64,000 nt of DNA from Legionella_A sp963772805 (GTDB taxonomy: Bacteria; Pseudomonadota; Gammaproteobacteria; Legionellales; Legionellaceae). Where the stretch lies: contig CAVYYU010000008.1 in assembly GCA_963772805.1 (NCBI GenBank), forward strand, positions 124,001 through 188,000, read 5' to 3'. The notes under the pieces were generated by a model. It did no database searches. It was not told the DNA's origin and saw only the letters and a program-made list of their open reading frames with translations. Numbering within the stretch: the stretch's first letter is position 1; the number at the start of each line of letters is the position of its first letter. Below are positions 53,366 to 61,769 of the stretch, piece after piece. The position numbers and the translations under genes are program-made.

Positions 53366-54147
53366 TATTGTAACCTTGTTTATGAGCGAGGATTATATCT
53401 TAATTACCCTGCTTTAGTGGTCTGAATTTCTTGACCCACTATACAATTTATTCCTGCAGCCGAAGACACCGGACTCATAATTCCCATTGGCGACTGGGTG
53501 TTAGAAACGGCATGCGAACAGAACAAAAAGTGGCAAGATGCAGGATTCCCATCTATGCGTGTGGCTATTAGTATCAGTGCAAATCAGATCAGGCAACCTG
53601 ATTTTGTACTGAAAATAAAAAAAACGTTAGATAAAACAGGATTAAGCGCAAATTTTCTTGAACTTGAGATAACAGAGGGCGCGCTCATTACTACTATGGA
53701 TTCGTCTATCAGTTCTTTATCTGAATTAAGTGCGATGGGTGTACACATTGCACTTGATAATTTTGGTGCCGGTAGTTCAAGTATTAATTACCTAAGAAAA
53801 GTTCCATGGGATCGCTTGAAAATCAATCAATCATTTATTAGTAACTGTAATTTCATTAAGAGTGATGAAGTCATCGTTCAGTCTATTGTTTCATTAGCAA
53901 AAAAACTGAATTTAGCAATAGTGGCTGAAGGCGTTGAAACGAAGAAACAGTTGGCTTTTTTAGAAACCAATCATTGTGAAGAGGCGCAGGGATCTTATTT
54001 TAGCAAGCCTGTCACAACAAATGAATTGGAAGCTTTATTACAAAGTTTTGGAAATAATAAAGAGAAACCCATCTTAAGTTGAAGGTATCACTGGCCGCCA
54101 AGGGGGGCCGTCATAAAACTGACCCCCCTCGGCTCTTTGGACGCGCT

Positions 54148-55146
54148 TTAGCAATTAGTATTTTCCTTTGGTAGAACAGCTGTTTCCATAGGTTTCTTCG
54201 GGATCAATAACTTAGGGATATTAAATAATGTCTGAAATGATTCAGAATAATACCCGTCATTTTTTTCCTTTTTTAACAGTCTTGAGCCTATTTTTGGATA
54301 AGTTTTAGTGTCATTTAAAATGAGATCATAAGCCGCTGAGTTTTCATATTTAGCTTTTTCTTTAATGTCCCTGTCTTTATGGCGATCACCTTGATTATGT
54401 ATCATGTCAGTGGCTTCTTTTATGATCTCATCTAACTCATCCAGTGCATTTTGATTTTTTTCAGCGATTGTATTAAAGAAATCCAAATATTTTTTATCAA
54501 AACATCGCCTAGCTCTTATAATATCTAAACAGTCAGCATCATGAAGTAGCATGGTGAAAATATTCTTCTTTACCGCGTCCTTTTCAGTATCCCAGGTCGG
54601 TGTATTGTTTTTAACTAACAAAATTAATTTATCTTTTTCCATGTCTTTATTCGCAATCACTTCCGCAAAGAAAACGGCTTCGGATTTGGATACCTTTAAT
54701 GTTTCTGTTAAATAAAAATAAAGAAGCATTCCACTATCGTTGTCCCAGTGATCCGTTCCATCATCTTCTCTCGCAGCATCATGAAAGAGCGCTGCCAATT
54801 GCGCTAGTTTCAAACCCCTTTCGTCCAATTCTCTCGCCTCATTTGGAGCGTATTTTTGCCATAGTGATGCAAAGATAACAATAAAAAGTGCAACACGAGA
54901 GGTGTGTTGGATGCCGTGCACTTCTCGAGCAATAAGATTCTTGTCTGTGGGATTGTTTTGATTGTAGGGAAATGCATAGATGCATTTAAAAACAAAAGCT
55001 GCATGCGCACTAATCGGATCATCAAATTTAATTCCGGCGTTTAAGAAAATAGTTACATCCAATCCCTTTTTTTTGAGAAGTTCCTGTTGTACAGCATTCG
55101 TTGATTCCATTTTATTTTCTTGTTCTGTATGGTTGATTCGAAACAT
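54148..55146 (-). CDS. HD-domain protein resembling the SidE-family phosphodiesterase domain; effector candidate
   Basis: 332 residues, AGGA before the ATG. The metal-site pattern is HGIQHTSRV (His 77 and 81), LAALFHDAAREDDGTDHWD (His-Asp 122-123) and LLHDADCLDIIRARR (His 202, Asp 203 and 205). The extended AALFHDAARED-G-D-WD-DSG motif with HDADCLDIIR matches, from memory, the phosphodiesterase domain of Legionella SidE proteins and the stand-alone DupA/DupB enzymes that act on phosphoribosyl-ubiquitin. No ADP-ribosyltransferase domain is present. It is second in an operon, 24 bases after the 722-residue orphan. Other HD hydrolase functions are possible. Confidence 0.7.
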   Translation of the reverse strand: MFRINHTEQENKMESTNAVQQELLKKKGLDVTIFLNAGIKFDDPISAHAAFVFKCIYAFPYNQNNPTDKNLIAREVHGIQHTSRVALFIVIFASLWQKYAPNEARELDERGLKLAQLAALFHDAAREDDGTDHWDNDSGMLLYFYLTETLKVSKSEAVFFAEVIANKDMEKDKLILLVKNNTPTWDTEKDAVKKNIFTMLLHDADCLDIIRARRCFDKKYLDFFNTIAEKNQNALDELDEIIKEATDMIHNQGDRHKDRDIKEKAKYENSAAYDLILNDTKTYPKIGSRLLKKEKNDGYYSESFQTLFNIPKLLIPKKPMETAVLPKENTNC

Positions 55147-55170
55147 AAATTATCCTGATTAATGGTTTTG

Positions 55171-57339
55171 TTAAGGGGTATACTTGCTTCTAGCTAGGCC
55201 GCCTTCGTTGCTTATTGTCCCACTTATCCTGACATCCAACTCTTGTTCATTCCAAAATGAACAATGTACGGTTCCATTTCTTGAAGTAACTTCTTTAAAT
55301 TCAGGGCTATAAATTGTTGACTTTGCAGTGGGGAATATACCTACCTCTTCAGTAGGGAAAAGGTTGTTTTTTACAATGATTCTTAAATCCCTTTCCATAT
55401 AATAATCATTGTAATTTTTATTAAATGCCTCCCTTAATTCCTGACATAGTTCACTCTTTTCTGGTAAGACTTCTAGAATAATATTGCGGAACAAAATCCC
55501 GGTCATATTAGGTAGTTCTCTGGCAAGTGTGTCGAATGATATTTTGTTATTTGGAAGTTGCTCTGTATTTTCTAGTAGTGCAACATTGATGTAATAACAA
55601 AACCTGCTCATGAAAAATAATTCGAATATACTTTTGGTTTGATCAATCTCAACAGGAATATTAAACTCTTTGAATTTTAATAATATTTTATCTAAATCAG
55701 GTTTGAATTGTGTTCCTGTATCCCATTTTCCTGATTCCTTCATACAAGGGATAAGCGAAAAAACAAACTCATAGTGATTGGTTGAGTCAAATGAACACAA
55801 TTCTTCTAATTTTTTTGATGCTGGTGTGTCCTGATATAGGAATATATAGTCTTTAAGCGTCTCAAATAATAAATTATTAATAAAATTTTGATTTACTGGT
55901 TTCTCTTTAGGGTTAACCTCCCTAAATCGATCAATAATAATCCAAACTTTTTTAAAGATTTCATGCAATGCTTCTTCGGCTTCTTTGTCATCACCAGGAT
56001 TATTTATTAATTTATCTTCAATTGTAGGCTTAATCGATTGATTGTACTCTCTAATAATATTAAATAGCGGACAAAGTTCTTTATAGAGATCAACTAATTC
56101 TGTTTGCTGCATGTTGATTAATGCCATATCCTGCATATATTGATAATACCTTGTTTCTATTTCATTATTATGCGGTTGTTCCTCTGTTTCATTTTTTTGA
56201 TGACTATGTGCAATTTCATTTCTTTTTTCTGTTATGTGTTTTTTAACTTGCAGGTAACTTTCCAACCATAATCGACCAAATCCCAAACGTTCAATTAAAT
56301 TTGTTTTGTCATTAGCGTCATTTTTTGCTTGAATTGATAAAAAGTTTTCTTTTTTAATCGCACCATTATGCATGCGGCGATTAATACCTATTCCAAGGCC
56401 ACTTATTATGCCCGTAATCTGCTTGTGCTCATCATTAAGCGTTGGAATATTCAATTCAGCTGCTTGTGTACAATACACAACAGGTCCTAAACAACCACTG
56501 CTTGAAACGCGCAATTCTTTTGATAAAATAATTTTTTCTTTTAATGCGGTCTCATGTAAAACATTTAATGTTTCACAGCTTTTTTTAGTTAATACTTTTC
56601 CGTGAGGGGCATTTTTAAGTTGATTTATATAATCGATGACAACTTGTTTATAGGGATCTTTCGAGGAATTTTTTAATTTTTTTATCGTTAGTTGCTCTAG
56701 AAAGTTAGCAATATGAATGGTTTGCCCATGGTCTAAATAACGACTAATATTAATCAGATGTCGTCTTTCCAATGCCTTTATAAATACATCAAGATCCCTG
56801 CTAGCCCTTGATAATCGAATGATTTCTTTTGTGTTATTTTTTCGTATGTCAGGAAAGACGATAAGATCAACATTTCCAAATATGCGATCGAATATATGTG
56901 TCGAATGGTTGAGTTTTTCGCTATCTTCGGCTGTTTTCGAAAAAGTACAGACAATGAAGCGCGAATCGATTAGCCCGCTTGATTCATTTTTTTTCCACAG
57001 TTGGAATGTAATTTCCTTTGCCCAATTTTTTATTGATTGCTGCGAATCATCCTGTTTGGATTCGTTAAAATTCTCAAGATTTTTTCTGGATTTAGAGCGG
57101 ACTACTTTGATATTTTCTTTTTCAATGTCGGCAATTGAGCTGCCATTTTGCAATATAACAGCTAATTTCTCTAAGTCGCAGATTGATGCCAAGCTTACAT
57201 TTTTTCCATATTGTTTTTGAGCTAATGGTGTTGTTTGCAGGTTAGATTTACCATAGCTGATTTTAGGACGTTGCTCATTTGTGCGCGGGGTATACAATGA
57301 ATCGCCTCGTTTAATTCGTATAGTTGCATAGACGCCCAC
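55171..57339 (-). CDS. 722-residue orphan protein, partner of the SidE-PDE-like gene
   Basis: The only upstream start is a GTG without a clear binding site, so the N-terminus is uncertain. No signal peptide or membrane helix is visible. Residues 1-120 are polar and basic, 120-260 are mixed alpha/beta (FIVCTFSKTAED; NVDLIVFPDIRKNN), the middle is helical with a Gln/Glu/Asn-rich linker near 380, and the C-terminus is beta-rich (TVHCSFWNEQELDVRISG). I do not recognise a family and found no convincing R-STS-ExE mART set. It precedes the HD gene by 24 bases on the same strand, which implies joint function. Size, polarity and lack of relatives suggest a secreted effector, but this is inference. Confidence 0.65.
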   Translation of the reverse strand: MGVYATIRIKRGDSLYTPRTNEQRPKISYGKSNLQTTPLAQKQYGKNVSLASICDLEKLAVILQNGSSIADIEKENIKVVRSKSRKNLENFNESKQDDSQQSIKNWAKEITFQLWKKNESSGLIDSRFIVCTFSKTAEDSEKLNHSTHIFDRIFGNVDLIVFPDIRKNNTKEIIRLSRASRDLDVFIKALERRHLINISRYLDHGQTIHIANFLEQLTIKKLKNSSKDPYKQVVIDYINQLKNAPHGKVLTKKSCETLNVLHETALKEKIILSKELRVSSSGCLGPVVYCTQAAELNIPTLNDEHKQITGIISGLGIGINRRMHNGAIKKENFLSIQAKNDANDKTNLIERLGFGRLWLESYLQVKKHITEKRNEIAHSHQKNETEEQPHNNEIETRYYQYMQDMALINMQQTELVDLYKELCPLFNIIREYNQSIKPTIEDKLINNPGDDKEAEEALHEIFKKVWIIIDRFREVNPKEKPVNQNFINNLLFETLKDYIFLYQDTPASKKLEELCSFDSTNHYEFVFSLIPCMKESGKWDTGTQFKPDLDKILLKFKEFNIPVEIDQTKSIFELFFMSRFCYYINVALLENTEQLPNNKISFDTLARELPNMTGILFRNIILEVLPEKSELCQELREAFNKNYNDYYMERDLRIIVKNNLFPTEEVGIFPTAKSTIYSPEFKEVTSRNGTVHCSFWNEQELDVRISGTISNEGGLARSKYTP

Positions 57340-57717
57340 ATTGAATCTGCGAACGCTTAAGGTTGATGCATTTTACACCACATCCCGTTATATGTAAATA
57401 TTTTGGTCATTATGTGTGGGTTGGTGGCTATATATTGAATTGTAAATGAACAGGTTCGGGGTTTTGGGGACGATTAAATCATGGATGAAATAAAGGACGT
57501 CGAGTATAAATCAGAAGTTTATTCTGGCAATTAAATACTCACCTTCATGAATCCTACCCAATGGTTTTCTAGTAGGTAAATGCATGGTCATCTATTTCAA
57601 GATCTACTAATCAACAATCGTTTAGGCTGCGATGTCATATAAATAGATAATAAGTTTATCAACGTTTTTGGCAACGAGTAACTTCCCCCTTCCTAAAAAA
57701 GGGGGCAATGTTACTGC
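57340..57717. other. 378-base gap between the 722-aa gene and rmuC
   Basis: It contains a hairpin close to rmuC (CCCCCTT/AAGGGGG, 57686-57706) with outer GTAAC/GTTAC arms; on the minus strand this follows the rmuC stop and is a likely terminator. The remainder is AT-rich with no supported gene and probably holds the promoter of the 722-aa gene at its left end. Confidence 0.5.
57680..57714 (-). terminator. Terminator after rmuC
   Basis: On the minus strand, a CCCCCTT/AAGGGGG stem with a T-rich loop, extended by GTAAC/GTTAC, starts a few bases after the rmuC stop. Confidence 0.6.
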
Positions 57718-58923
57718 TCATTCCTCAAGCAGCGCGACATCCTTTGTCTCCAGCTCTAACTCCACCGATTCAATTTTTTGAAATCGCTGCGTGATTTTTT
57801 TAGCCGAAGTATTAACTTCATTGACGTCTTGATGCGCTAAATCAATATGCTTAGACAATTTATCCATGCGTTTTTCAAACCGTTGAAAATCATCAGCAAG
57901 GGCGTGTAGATGCTTTTGGATAATATGTACTTGTCTACGGGTTGCATCATCCTTCAATACCGCTCTTGCTGTCGTGAGAACCGCCATGAGCGTGCTCGGT
58001 GATACCAGCCAGACTTTTGAGCGTTGTGAGAGGGATACTATTTCGGGGTAGTTGGCATGAATTTCGGCAAAGATGGCTTCGGCTGGAATAAACATGATGG
58101 CACCGTCGGTTGTTTCATTGGGGATAATGTATTTCTCAGCGATGTCTTTGATGTGTTTTTGTAAATCCTGGCGGAATTGTTGTTGCAGGGATTTTCTTTC
58201 GACAGACGTGGGATCCGTATTCATTATTTTCTGATAGGTTTCTAACGGAAATTTGGCGTCAATCACTACGTTACCGGTGGGTTCGGGTAAAAACAAAATG
58301 CAATCGGCACGCTTTTGGTTGCTTAATGTGTGTTGCAGGCTGTAATGGGTGCTAGGAATCATATTCGCTATTAGGGTGGCTAATTGCACCTCCCCAAAGG
58401 CCCCACGAGCGCGTTTGTCGACGAGAACATCCTGCAAGCTCATCACATGGCTGGATAATTCAGTAATTTTCTTTTGCGCTTCGTCGATAATCGTTAATCG
58501 TTTTACAACATCGGTAAATGTTGATGATGTTTTCTCAAATCCTTCGGTTAAGCGATTATTAACTTGTAGTGTCAGGGAGTGGAGATGATTGCGTATTTCT
58601 TCGGTTAATGTATGCAGGTTCGAGGTTAGGGCGCCTGCGTGTTGCTTGAAGCTGTGGTTCATTTGTTCACGCACATCGGCCATTTGACGTTGTACGGTTT
58701 CGGTGATTAATTGTTGGCTGGTTAACTGACCTTGAGTGATTTTCTCCTGAATACTTTGTTGTACGGCCTGCGACATTTGTTGTAAATCGAGGTGTAATTG
58801 ATGGGTGCTGGTGACTTGAATTTGTTGTAATTTATCATAGCGTCGGAGGAGCATGATTAATAGAGTGACTTGCAAGGCGATGCCTGCGCCGAAGATAATA
58901 TTGATATTTGAGAGGTCAATCAT
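57718..58923 (-). CDS. rmuC: RmuC family DNA recombination protein
   Basis: RmuC is a predicted nuclease-fold protein limiting inversions at short repeats. From the chosen ATG, 401 residues: one N-terminal membrane helix (about 5-25, INIIFGAGIALQVTLLIMLL), a long coiled coil (about 30-170), then the RmuC domain with RGAFGEVQLATLI, DCILFLPEPTGNVVIDAKFPL and FIPAEAIFAEIHANYPEI. An upstream ATG 11 codons earlier is possible. Confidence 0.93.
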   Translation of the reverse strand: MIDLSNINIIFGAGIALQVTLLIMLLRRYDKLQQIQVTSTHQLHLDLQQMSQAVQQSIQEKITQGQLTSQQLITETVQRQMADVREQMNHSFKQHAGALTSNLHTLTEEIRNHLHSLTLQVNNRLTEGFEKTSSTFTDVVKRLTIIDEAQKKITELSSHVMSLQDVLVDKRARGAFGEVQLATLIANMIPSTHYSLQHTLSNQKRADCILFLPEPTGNVVIDAKFPLETYQKIMNTDPTSVERKSLQQQFRQDLQKHIKDIAEKYIIPNETTDGAIMFIPAEAIFAEIHANYPEIVSLSQRSKVWLVSPSTLMAVLTTARAVLKDDATRRQVHIIQKHLHALADDFQRFEKRMDKLSKHIDLAHQDVNEVNTSAKKITQRFQKIESVELELETKDVALLEE

Positions 58924-59147
58924 GTAGGACTCGATTCTATGCAAAGAGGGGCGCATTATAGCTAATTATTGTTGTTCTGCGAATAAGTTGTGGGTTTAGG
59001 AGCAGGGCGATTACGTTTAAAGTTAGTTGACGTTTACGTGATGAACACGTTTTTTAGTTCTTGATTAATGCGGTTCTGCTTAAACTATGAAACAACACTA
59101 AACATTGATACAGTTCTAAGCCTTAATATCATCTCAAGTAAGTGACG

Positions 59148-59852
59148 ATGCGTTTGCTATATCAATCAGTATCTCTTGGTCTTTGTCTTTATGCATCGCC
59201 ATCTGTGTCATCACTGGCTAATCATGCAGAGTTATCTATTGCAGGCGGTATCGCTCGTATCAATTCTTCCACGCCTTCCTTAATGGCCACAGCAACAGAA
59301 ATAGACAGTTTGTACCAAACTAGCCATCATACTACGGCTATTGGTGCTATTGGATGGGGATATGATTATCTGCTGACATCGCATAAAAAAACCGTTATAC
59401 ACAATATCTTGATTGGCTTGCGGCTATATGATTTTAGTGTCACTAATCGGGGCCAAGTATATCAATATGGTGACGCGCAATTAAATAATTTTAGTTACTC
59501 GCTACCTGTTCATAGTACTCGCCTGATTTTGGATGAAAAATTGGTAGCAATGTCTTGGCATCAAGTTTCGCCTTATATTCTCGCCGGACTCGGCGCATCC
59601 TGAAATAGGGCAAGTTATCACGATCAATCGCTAATCGGAATCGGTTCAGGTATCACGCTGGCTAAAAATGAACGGGTGCAATTTGCTTATGAGGTTGGTG
59701 TTGGTTTGCAGTATCTACTGAAGCAGAATGTAACACTGTTTATGGAATATGTTTATGCCAATTTGGGTAATGCCGTTATCCCATCACTTAGTAATGTCCC
59801 GTTATGGGCAAACGCTGGCCTAAGCGGGGTGAATGTTTCTTTTGGAGTTTAA
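59148..59852 (+). pseudogene. Outer-membrane beta-barrel protein with one in-frame stop
   Basis: The ATG opens a signal peptide (about 1-24) and barrel strands (ELSIAGGIARINSS, AIGAIGWGYDYLL, HNILIGLRLYDF). At 59601-59603 a TGA stops the frame in the motif GAS-stop-NRAS; the same frame then continues for 83 codons with normal strands (GIGSGITLAKNERVQFAYEV, LFMEYVYANLG) and ends in SFGV, the usual outer-membrane C-terminus. The original codon was very likely TGG (GASWNR). One nonsense change has therefore removed the C-terminal third. The GH17-like gene starts 16 bases later. Confidence 0.85.
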
Positions 59853-59868
59853 TAGTCAGGAGTTGTTC

Positions 59869-61620
59869 ATGAAATTTTTTAAAGGAATAGGGGCTGTTAA
59901 TCTCATGGGCGTATTGCTTATTACAGCAGGTTCCGGTTTTGCTGGTAAGCTCCCGCTAGCCTTTGCAGGTGAGTTGCCCGTCATCTTGGACATGATCAGT
60001 GGTGCAACGCAGGTCATTACTTTTACGATAATAAATAATACTTCTAGCATTATATTGCCATTGAATATTCATGGGATTTCTAATCCTGTTCGCATCAGCG
60101 CGGCTCAAAATGACTGTACTGCCAATACGATAGCCCCTGGTGCAAGTTGTAATTTACGTCTTTCTATCAGGCCAAATGAAGCAGGGGCAATCAATCAGAC
60201 CCTGGTTATTAATTATGATGGACGATTTTCACTTTCTATACCTATCTCGCTTCAAGTTAGTTCTGGTTTTAACCTAACCTCTTATGCACCTGAAGCAAAT
60301 GCAAGTGCGGCGGCTTTTGTTGGGGTAGATTATGCGCCCGGACATTATCCTGAAAATGATCTCCGTAATCAGGAAGATCAGGCGAACGTTTCTCCCGAGT
60401 TATCTCAACTACAAAGTGCAGGGTTCGCAACCATCCGGATGTATGGCGAGCCAGGAAAAACATGGATAGCAGCCATCAATGCCGCAAAAAAAGGGGGAAT
60501 GCGAGTCATCTACCAATTGGCTACATGTAAGAGTGATCCCACTACTCACAAATGTATTGATGACATAACCGGCATTAGTACTTTTGCCAGCGCCTTAGCT
60601 ACAGAGTTAACAAAACTTCAGGGTGTTATCAATCAGGTGGGCACTGATACGTTTAAAGAAGTCGTGCCGATGGTTCTGATTGGGAATGAAAATTATATTA
60701 CTGTCGGAAGCCTGTCTAATATAGGTGATCTGATTTCAGCGGCAACTCAAACTAGAGCGATCATCGATCCATTAAACATTCCGGTCACTATTTCGTTACA
60801 GGGTGATGTTTGGATTTCAACTGATAAAAATATCATTGCTGATTTAAATCAACTTATAACCTATTTTACGCCAAACGCTCCATTAGGTGTGAATGTGTAC
60901 CCGTTTCAATGGGTTATGCCCGTTGCGCAATCAGTAAGCTCTAATACGGTGCATTCAATTGAGTGGTATCTGTCTGCATTAAATTATCCCAAAAATCCCA
61001 TTTTTTTTGCTGAAACAGGGTGGGCCACAGCCGGAAATTATATTGTTGGCAATAATAAAACAACAGGATCACTCCCCGATGCAATAGCTTATTATCCACA
61101 ACTTTATCCGTTCTTGGCGAATACACATTCCCTGTTGGCGTTTATGGCGTTTGATGTACCCACTAAAACCAGTGACAATAATTTAACCTCTGAAAATTTT
61201 TATGGAGTATTTGATGATCAATGTCGCCTTAAAAGTAAATTATTACTGGCCAATGCAAACTACAATGTCACCCCAAAATGTAGTAGCTTGGATGGTATTT
61301 TTTCGTTTGGTGTAGGGTCAAATACGGCTCAGCCACCATTTACTATGCAATATAACCATGCAGGCAGTGCTTATGTGATTGATGTTCCTACGGCAGATCA
61401 TACCAATTTGGATTTAACGCCATCACCCACTATCACGTTGGCTGTTGGCGACACGGTTACCCTTGTATCGAGTGCTAGTCGTTGCACGAACACGGTGGCA
61501 ACTGTTAACGCCAATCACAGTGGTGGTACTTGGTCTTCAACGGCGGGTACGGGAACAGGTAACTGTAATGCCGTTAACTGGGCCAATGGACAAACCGTAT
61601 TTATGCCCGCTGCATTTTAA
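59869..61620 (+). CDS. Secreted GH17-like glycosidase with N-terminal beta domain
   Basis: 583 residues from an ATG with AGGAG upstream. A signal peptide spans about 1-25. Residues 35-135 form a beta domain (IINNTSSIILPLNIHG; CTANTIAPGASCNLRL) like the choice-of-anchor or ASPM/SPD-2 type. The catalytic part (about 148-465) follows the GH17 beta-1,3-glucanase/transferase barrel: FVGVDYAPGHY, IRMYGE, acid-base Glu about 274 in VLIGNENY, and nucleophile Glu about 382 in FFAETGWAT. A beta-rich C-terminal region with four cysteines ends the protein. Substrate unproved. Confidence 0.75.
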   Translation: MKFFKGIGAVNLMGVLLITAGSGFAGKLPLAFAGELPVILDMISGATQVITFTIINNTSSIILPLNIHGISNPVRISAAQNDCTANTIAPGASCNLRLSIRPNEAGAINQTLVINYDGRFSLSIPISLQVSSGFNLTSYAPEANASAAAFVGVDYAPGHYPENDLRNQEDQANVSPELSQLQSAGFATIRMYGEPGKTWIAAINAAKKGGMRVIYQLATCKSDPTTHKCIDDITGISTFASALATELTKLQGVINQVGTDTFKEVVPMVLIGNENYITVGSLSNIGDLISAATQTRAIIDPLNIPVTISLQGDVWISTDKNIIADLNQLITYFTPNAPLGVNVYPFQWVMPVAQSVSSNTVHSIEWYLSALNYPKNPIFFAETGWATAGNYIVGNNKTTGSLPDAIAYYPQLYPFLANTHSLLAFMAFDVPTKTSDNNLTSENFYGVFDDQCRLKSKLLLANANYNVTPKCSSLDGIFSFGVGSNTAQPPFTMQYNHAGSAYVIDVPTADHTNLDLTPSPTITLAVGDTVTLVSSASRCTNTVATVNANHSGGTWSSTAGTGTGNCNAVNWANGQTVFMPAAF

Positions 61621-61667
61621 CTATCTTGCTTGATAGAATCCCACAAGCTAGCGCTTAAAATGGTTAA

Positions 61668-61685
61668 CAAGGAGTAGGCTCCTTG
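61668..61685 (+). terminator. Hairpin after the GH17-like gene
   Basis: CAAGGAG/CTCCTTG with a 4-base loop, followed by ATTATAGTTT, about 48 bases after the stop. Confidence 0.45.
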
Positions 61686-61769
61686 ATTATAGTTTGGAGT
61701 TAAGCTTAAGGACGATGAACTTGCGGTTATTTCAGCACGGAAATGACAGAATAAATAGGGAGGGGAGTA

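Larger units (their letters stand above)
52011..53443 (-). mobile_element. IS3-family insertion sequence
   Basis: 1433 bp with related ends (TATAGCGGG at the left; TATAGTGGGTCAAGAAATTC read inward from the right) and a 3-base direct repeat CAA (52008-52010 and 53444-53446). The transposase genes lie on the minus strand, opposite to the host gene. About 210 bp of non-coding DNA sits between the orfB stop and the left end, unusual for IS3 elements, where orfB normally runs close to the terminus. Confidence 0.93.
50397..54082 (+). pseudogene. Receiver-PAS-GGDEF-EAL c-di-GMP protein gene split by an IS3-family insertion
   Basis: The first 538 codons encode a receiver domain (acceptor Asp in ALAFVDIRMPP, Lys in LILKKPFD), a helical linker with a PAS-like segment, a GGDEF domain with intact ARLGGDEFVV, and the start of an EAL domain (SSVEALIRWNHP). 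The IS3 element interrupts after LLPIQ. Past it, from 53447, the frame resumes with FIPAAEDTGL and completes the EAL domain, including LELEITEGAL, ALDNFGAGSSS and VAEGVETKKQL. The restored protein has 749 residues. As it stands the diguanylate cyclase half may be made but the phosphodiesterase half is cut after its first motif. Confidence 0.92.

Noticed and set aside
55171..57339. A possible mART (R-STS-ExE) active site in the 722-residue protein, by analogy with SidE
   Set aside because: Single pieces (RIKRGD, AKSTIYS, NEQEL) occur but not in the order and spacing of the fold.
57340..57717. A hidden small gene or prophage border in the 378-base gap
   Set aside because: No frame with a start and binding site, and no phage-like sequence; only a terminator hairpin is supported.
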